In this document: positions 59,457 to 64,000 of the stretch, one piece after another | How positions within the stretch are numbered: the first letter of the stretch is position 1 | How the letters are laid out: the number at the start of each line of letters is the position of its first letter | Source: Tetrastigma voinierianum | Taxonomy: Eukaryota; Streptophyta; Magnoliopsida; Vitales; Vitaceae | Length of the DNA stretch: 64,000 nt | Assembly (NCBI GenBank): GCA_016808115.1 | Contig: JAEQBH010001514.1 | Coordinates: 806,001 to 870,000, forward strand | Direction of reading: 5' to 3' | Program-made: the position numbers and the translations under genes | Notes under the pieces: generated by a model | The model's database searches: none | What the model was told of the DNA's origin: nothing | The model's input: the letters and a program-made list of their open reading frames with translations, nothing else

Positions 59457-62400
59457 CTATCGACCGTCTAACATTGTAATGGTGGAGTCCCAATGCCTGA
59501 AAAATACCCCCTAGATTGCCTGAAAAGGACTTTGCTTCCCTTCCAGTGAAAACCAGGCTCTTTAGGCTGGGGTAGGCACCTTCACTCAGCATCTGAACCA
59601 CAGAAGATATAAAGCCATCGATCAGGACTACACTGTGCCACATAATAGTCCCACGTTGATGCAACGTAACAGTTGTGATAGATTAGATATGTCCTCAACT
59701 GATGAATCAAATAGCCCATAGACTTGCCTCCCATGTATAGTGTCCATGCCTTCAGAAAATTCAAAATTATGTCAGCAGTTGATTTAATCATAGTGAAATG
59801 AGGCTGGGTATTACTTGATGCTTACATGCCCAAGAAGGTTACAGACTGGGTGAGAAAATCCTCTGTTTCTCTTCCCACTCACAATCTCCAGAACCAGAAC
59901 ACCAAAGCTAAAAACATCTGACTTTATTGAGTATACGCCATCAATTGCATATTCTGGGGACATGTAACCACTGTAATAAACCATTTAACAAATAACAAAT
60001 GAATTTACAAGTAATATTTTTTCTTTTTGATAGGTAAATAAATTCATTAAAACACAAATTTACAAATTACAGGTAATGTTGAGAAGACCGCTTAACAAAA
60101 TTGCCATATATACCAATTACGTTCCAACCACTTTTTGTATTTCCCCCCACCTCATTTCCCCAAAACTTCTAGCCATACCAAAATCTGAAATTTTTGGGAC
60201 CATCTCCTTATCTAGCAAAATATTGCTGGCTTTTAGATCTCGATGAATAATCCTGAGCCTGGAATCCTGATGAAGATAAAGAAGGCCTCGAGCAATCCCA
60301 TTGATAATAGAGAAGCACTTATTCCATTCCAGTTCCATTCTTCGTATTTTATCTGCCCAGTTTTTCTAAGTCAAGTTAGTCCATTTTACCAATTGCATAT
60401 TAAACTCACATTAAAAATAATTCCATCAAAAAAACATTTATGGATTTTCAGGAGAGTGGTTCAGAGAGCAGCAACATCTGTAGCTCTGGAAGAAACTGTG
60501 ACTGATTCCCATTTTCAAGCTATAAAAATGTTGAAAGGAATGAAATGGTTATCCAAACCTCTGTTAGTACACAGAAGACCCAAACTGGCAAGGGAAAATA
60601 GAAGTGAAGATTCTATAGATATGTGTTGCTTCCTGAGTTTGTTTGCAAATATTTATTTTCATAAACCATGGATATTGAAGAACAGAGGAAAACAATCATC
60701 AAGCAGATTACACATAAATCTACAGAAGTTTTAGAGAATCAAACCAAAATAAAGGAACTGCTTTTGTTAGGCATGTACCATAGATCAACATCTTTTCTTC
60801 ACATGAATGCAACATCCAAGAAGCCTCACAAGATGTTGAAGCTTGGCATGTATGTTACTTCATTTTGAACCTTCGTAAACTCCTATTCAGAACCTTGACA
60901 GCCTCTTGACAGCTATTTCTTGTCCATCTTGCAACATACCCTGAAATTGAATCTCAATATTATGGCTAGAGTATTTTACAATTGGGGGAAAGTTGTGTTT
61001 GTATGCTTTGTTCTTCACACTTCCTTTTCCTCACCCCTACATTTCTTGCACCAGCTCTAGGCATACTAACTTGGGATCAATCTGAACCCTGGATGAAAAG
61101 AACATATTCTTACCTTGTACACAAGCCCAAAACCACCCTCTCCAAGCTTATTATGAAATGAAAAGTTATCAGTTGCTCTTGATACTGTAGCAAAGTCAAA
61201 TAATTGTAGCTGCCCATCCTCCTTCTGTCCAACCTCTAAATTGTATGCCATTGTCCCTGCAAAGAAAAGAATCAAGTGAATCCAATTGCTCCAATTATAT
61301 ATATAAATTGTATCAGGAATGTTAGATGTAATTAGGATGCATGAGCAGGGATGAAAACCGGAACTTGGTTCATTAATAGCCTTGATTAATGGATCAATCA
61401 TGTAACTGAACCAGATTGTTCCCTTGCTTCTCATTTACTCAAAGCAGACTCTCACAAGTACTGCGGGTTGTTACCTTTTTTCCTTTGCCTCTCGTCTTCA
61501 GAAGATACATGGTCAGAACAGACTTAGAAGTAATCCCCGTACTTGACACAGAGCCAACAATGACCCACTTTCGTTTGTTCCTTTTGGAGCTGCTATCATT
61601 CTCTTTAGAAATTAGAACCATCAGAACCCAAGTGGAAAGCATGAGACAGGTATAAATAAAGGAACAAAAATAGAAAAGAAAATGCAAATTTCTACTATTG
61701 ATCTCAAAGAAATTTAGAAGTTGACAGTCGCAAATTAAGAGCTTTAAGAACGGCAGTTGCAGCAGTACAAGGCATGGGTTTAGGTAGCATGTGCATTTAG
61801 AAGTGTTTCCTTCAAATATTTCTCAAATACATGTTTCAGGTAGGGAAAAGATTGATACATACCTAGTTCTGAGGCAGCCATCCTACATAAAATCTCCTGT
61901 CCGTTTCAAACTCTTTGATATCAATCAAGTCACCAAACCAGAGCAAGCACCATTTCCCTCCATCTCTTATATCCAAATTTGTATAAGCAGTGCAAGAGCA
62001 GTTACTCAAACACACTGCCCTCACATTCCTTGAGGTCCATGCTTCTTACAACCAGGATTTCCGTGTGTCTGGTAGTTTCACGCCAGAGAACTTAACAAAA
62101 CCTTCACCCTTCTGACAATCCAGTGGAGTACTCCGAACACATCCATTAGACCAATCTGCCTTGTACCAATCGTTTTGGAATTTCGGCATAAACCTCTATA
62201 CACTCACATTTGGGAGAACGGTTAATGTTACAGCTGCCATGCACACCACATAATCCATAGCTGTCACAATCATCCTTTGGAGCGATGAGTAGATGTACCC
62301 AATCATTGGTCTGGATCAATCCAATTGAGAGCCTGCATAGCCATCAGGATTCAAGACCACCAAAATAATTCATCCACCAACAGGCTCAAAACTATAGTAC

Positions 62401-63117
62401 AGATCCGTTTCATTAATAAATAAAGTCATAGGTATAAGCAGGATTGGGACTCATCTCAGGAAAGCCACTGAACCGAACACCATTCCATGGTCCTGATCGG
62501 AATCTCACAGCCGACCCTTTCCACATAATTAGCTGAGGATACCCACTAGGATCAAGCCGGTATGTAAAATCACCTTCCGAAGGGTCATCACTGCTCTTCC
62601 ATGCTGATAGGTACCGGTCAAGGCCTGTGACTGTGTTCCTTCCAAACTTCATCCCTGCAAGAAGAGTATTGCATGGATAATCAAAGCTCTGCCATAAGAA
62701 ATTTTCTGGGTTGTCGTCGTTCCCATCTTTGATGACAAGATTTCCTGAATCCAAGAGCTGGGCAGTTGTATTACTTGCAGACCGTGTAGAATTAGAAGAC
62801 CAAAGAATGGTATCATTACCATTAAGAACTGCAAGGGTTCCCTGATCAGTTACCTTTAGAATACCCGATGAATCAGTTACTGGAATTTCCTTGTTGGCAA
62901 CCCACACTACGGTCATGATAGACAGTTTCTTGAACCATATCCCCAAATACCGTCTGCTTGAATTATCCGGACTGAAGAAGCCCAGTTCAAAGCTCCCACC
63001 AGCTGAAATGAGGGTCTCACCATCTCTAACGACTTGATTCAAAGCTATGTTGTCCACTGCATTGGAGAATCTGAAGATGGAGAAAACAACTACAAGGGTT
63101 AATGTAAGGGCACCCAT
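59457..63117 (-). pseudogene. RLK-2': SD-RLK with complete exon set but several frame breaks
   Basis: Full-length relative of RLK-2 without the TRIM. Minus-strand exons: 61863-63117 (signal peptide MGALTLTLVVVFSIFRFSNA, B-lectin SFELGFFSPDN, SGPWNGVRFSGF, EGF-like, PAN), about 61475-61602 (membrane), 61114-61256 (glycine loop GEGGFGLVYK), 60745-60940 (IAVKRL), 60121-60352 (IIHRDLKASN, DFGMARSFGE), 59826-59970 (SPEYAIDG to LEIVSGKRN), 59457-59749 (C-terminus). The first 230 codons are intact; then a one-base shift at about 62412, a stop soon after, and further breaks in the Lys exon and last exon. As an intact protein it would be a plasma-membrane receptor kinase. Either a young pseudogene or a gene with consensus errors. 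Confidence 0.85.
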
Positions 63118-64000
63118 GATGATCTATCAACCTGGAAGAAGAATGGAGAGAGTTTTTCTCCCAAGCCAGTGTTGTAGATTTCTACAACCAAGATCAATGA
63201 TCAATATATCATTTTTGTTCACTAACTATGTTAGGTATCGTAACCCTTAAATTCAATATCGACTTTGACATGTATTATAAATTAGAGGTCATTTCCATGC
63301 TTATTTGACTACAATGGTCGCAGCACCGGTCATAACCATCTAATGATGCAAAGTACATAATGACCAGCCCTGTGTGTGAAATGAATGGGAACGGAATGGA
63401 ATCTGCTATGCTCCAGGAAAGAGAATGCTGGTGGCGTCAAAATGATGTGACCTCCTATTCCTAGTCTACCTGTCCTAAAATGACAAGAAATTGCAGCAAC
63501 GAGTCAAACACTCCTAGTAGCTCGAGCTCGGCTAATGAAATATTTGAATTTGACTCTAAATTAATTGATTCCAGCTCCAGTAACAGTAACGGGAGTTAAG
63601 GAGATTTTCCGAGCTCTCATTTTACCTTCAATTACTCCATCATCTGACCTTTTGATCTTATTGTCCCAATTAACAAAAGGTTTTTATTCAACTGTATCCA
63701 AAAGTTGAGTTTCTTAGGTAGAGGTAACACAAACAATGCTAGCATACTAGACAGAATTTTCTGTTCAGTTATGGGTTTCAATGCTTAAATATTTTATGAT
63801 ACCAAATTACGGTTTTTTCCTGATTTCCATGGAGAGAATGTACGAAAGGTCAGTGCTTCCCAAGTCTCCTCTTGTCCATTGTAAAATCTGCTGAATTCAT
63901 TCAAACTTCTGAATTAAAATAATTTCAGACCATTGACCGCACAGGTCCATAATGTTATTAATAAGAATAATGATCACTCTCTTTCCGGAGTTTTTGATTA
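63118..64000. other. region upstream of RLK-2'
   Basis: Presumed promoter and intergenic DNA of RLK-2'. It does not match the RLK-1 upstream spacer. I see no coding region or element ends. Confidence 0.55.

Overview
The window is repeat-rich nuclear DNA from a flowering plant, most likely a eudicot. Evidence: intron-containing G-type lectin S-receptor-like kinases (SD-RLKs), plant Ty3/gypsy lineages (a Tekay/Del-like pair and an Athila-like element), a TRIM, a CACTA element, a BED/DUF659-type hAT transposase, and no prokaryotic gene organisation. The species cannot be named from the sequence.

Layout. (1) 1-7.7 kb: two SD-RLK genes on the minus strand. RLK-1 (131-3586) runs off the left edge; RLK-2 (4131-7699) has a TRIM (4631-5667) in its activation-segment exon and loses its lectin half where a long-inverted-repeat element starts (7696-8778). 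(2) 9.6-31.1 kb: a 39-bp tandem array split by a 21-kb CACTA-like element (9802-30849, TSD GTT). Inside lie a 14-kb gypsy element (11999-25980), itself split by a 4.1-kb solo LTR (19154-23253, TSD TAACT), and a splice-bounded exon resembling galactinol-sucrose galactosyltransferase (28099-28360). (3) 31.2-57.4 kb: a decayed hAT transposase gene on the minus strand, opened by a 19.4-kb minus-strand gypsy element (31853-51288, TSD TGTGT), which holds a 10.7-kb Athila-like element (35623-46364, TSD GTCTG). A second solo LTR (53153-56074) also interrupts the hAT gene. (4) 57.5-64 kb: a second copy of the SD-RLK pair. RLK-1' is a fragment with a 631-bp hAT derivative inside; RLK-2' has all exons (59457-63117) but several frame breaks.

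How it fits together. The order RLK-1, RLK-2, TE mass, RLK-1', RLK-2' indicates a tandem duplication of a receptor-kinase pair; the intervening repeats replaced the 5' half of RLK-2 and the 3' half of RLK-1'. The nesting gives a relative order of events: 39-bp array, CACTA, gypsy-1, solo LTR on one side; hAT, gypsy-2, Athila-like on the other. No RNA genes, CRISPR or replication origins were seen. The least-explained structure is inside the 19-23 kb solo LTR: tandem units that each contain a short perfect inverted repeat around TNCG, i.e. potential RNA hairpins with C(UNCG)G loops and compensatory changes between units.

Limits: all boundaries were read by eye, and many reading frames carry one- or two-base indels that could be real decay or consensus error.
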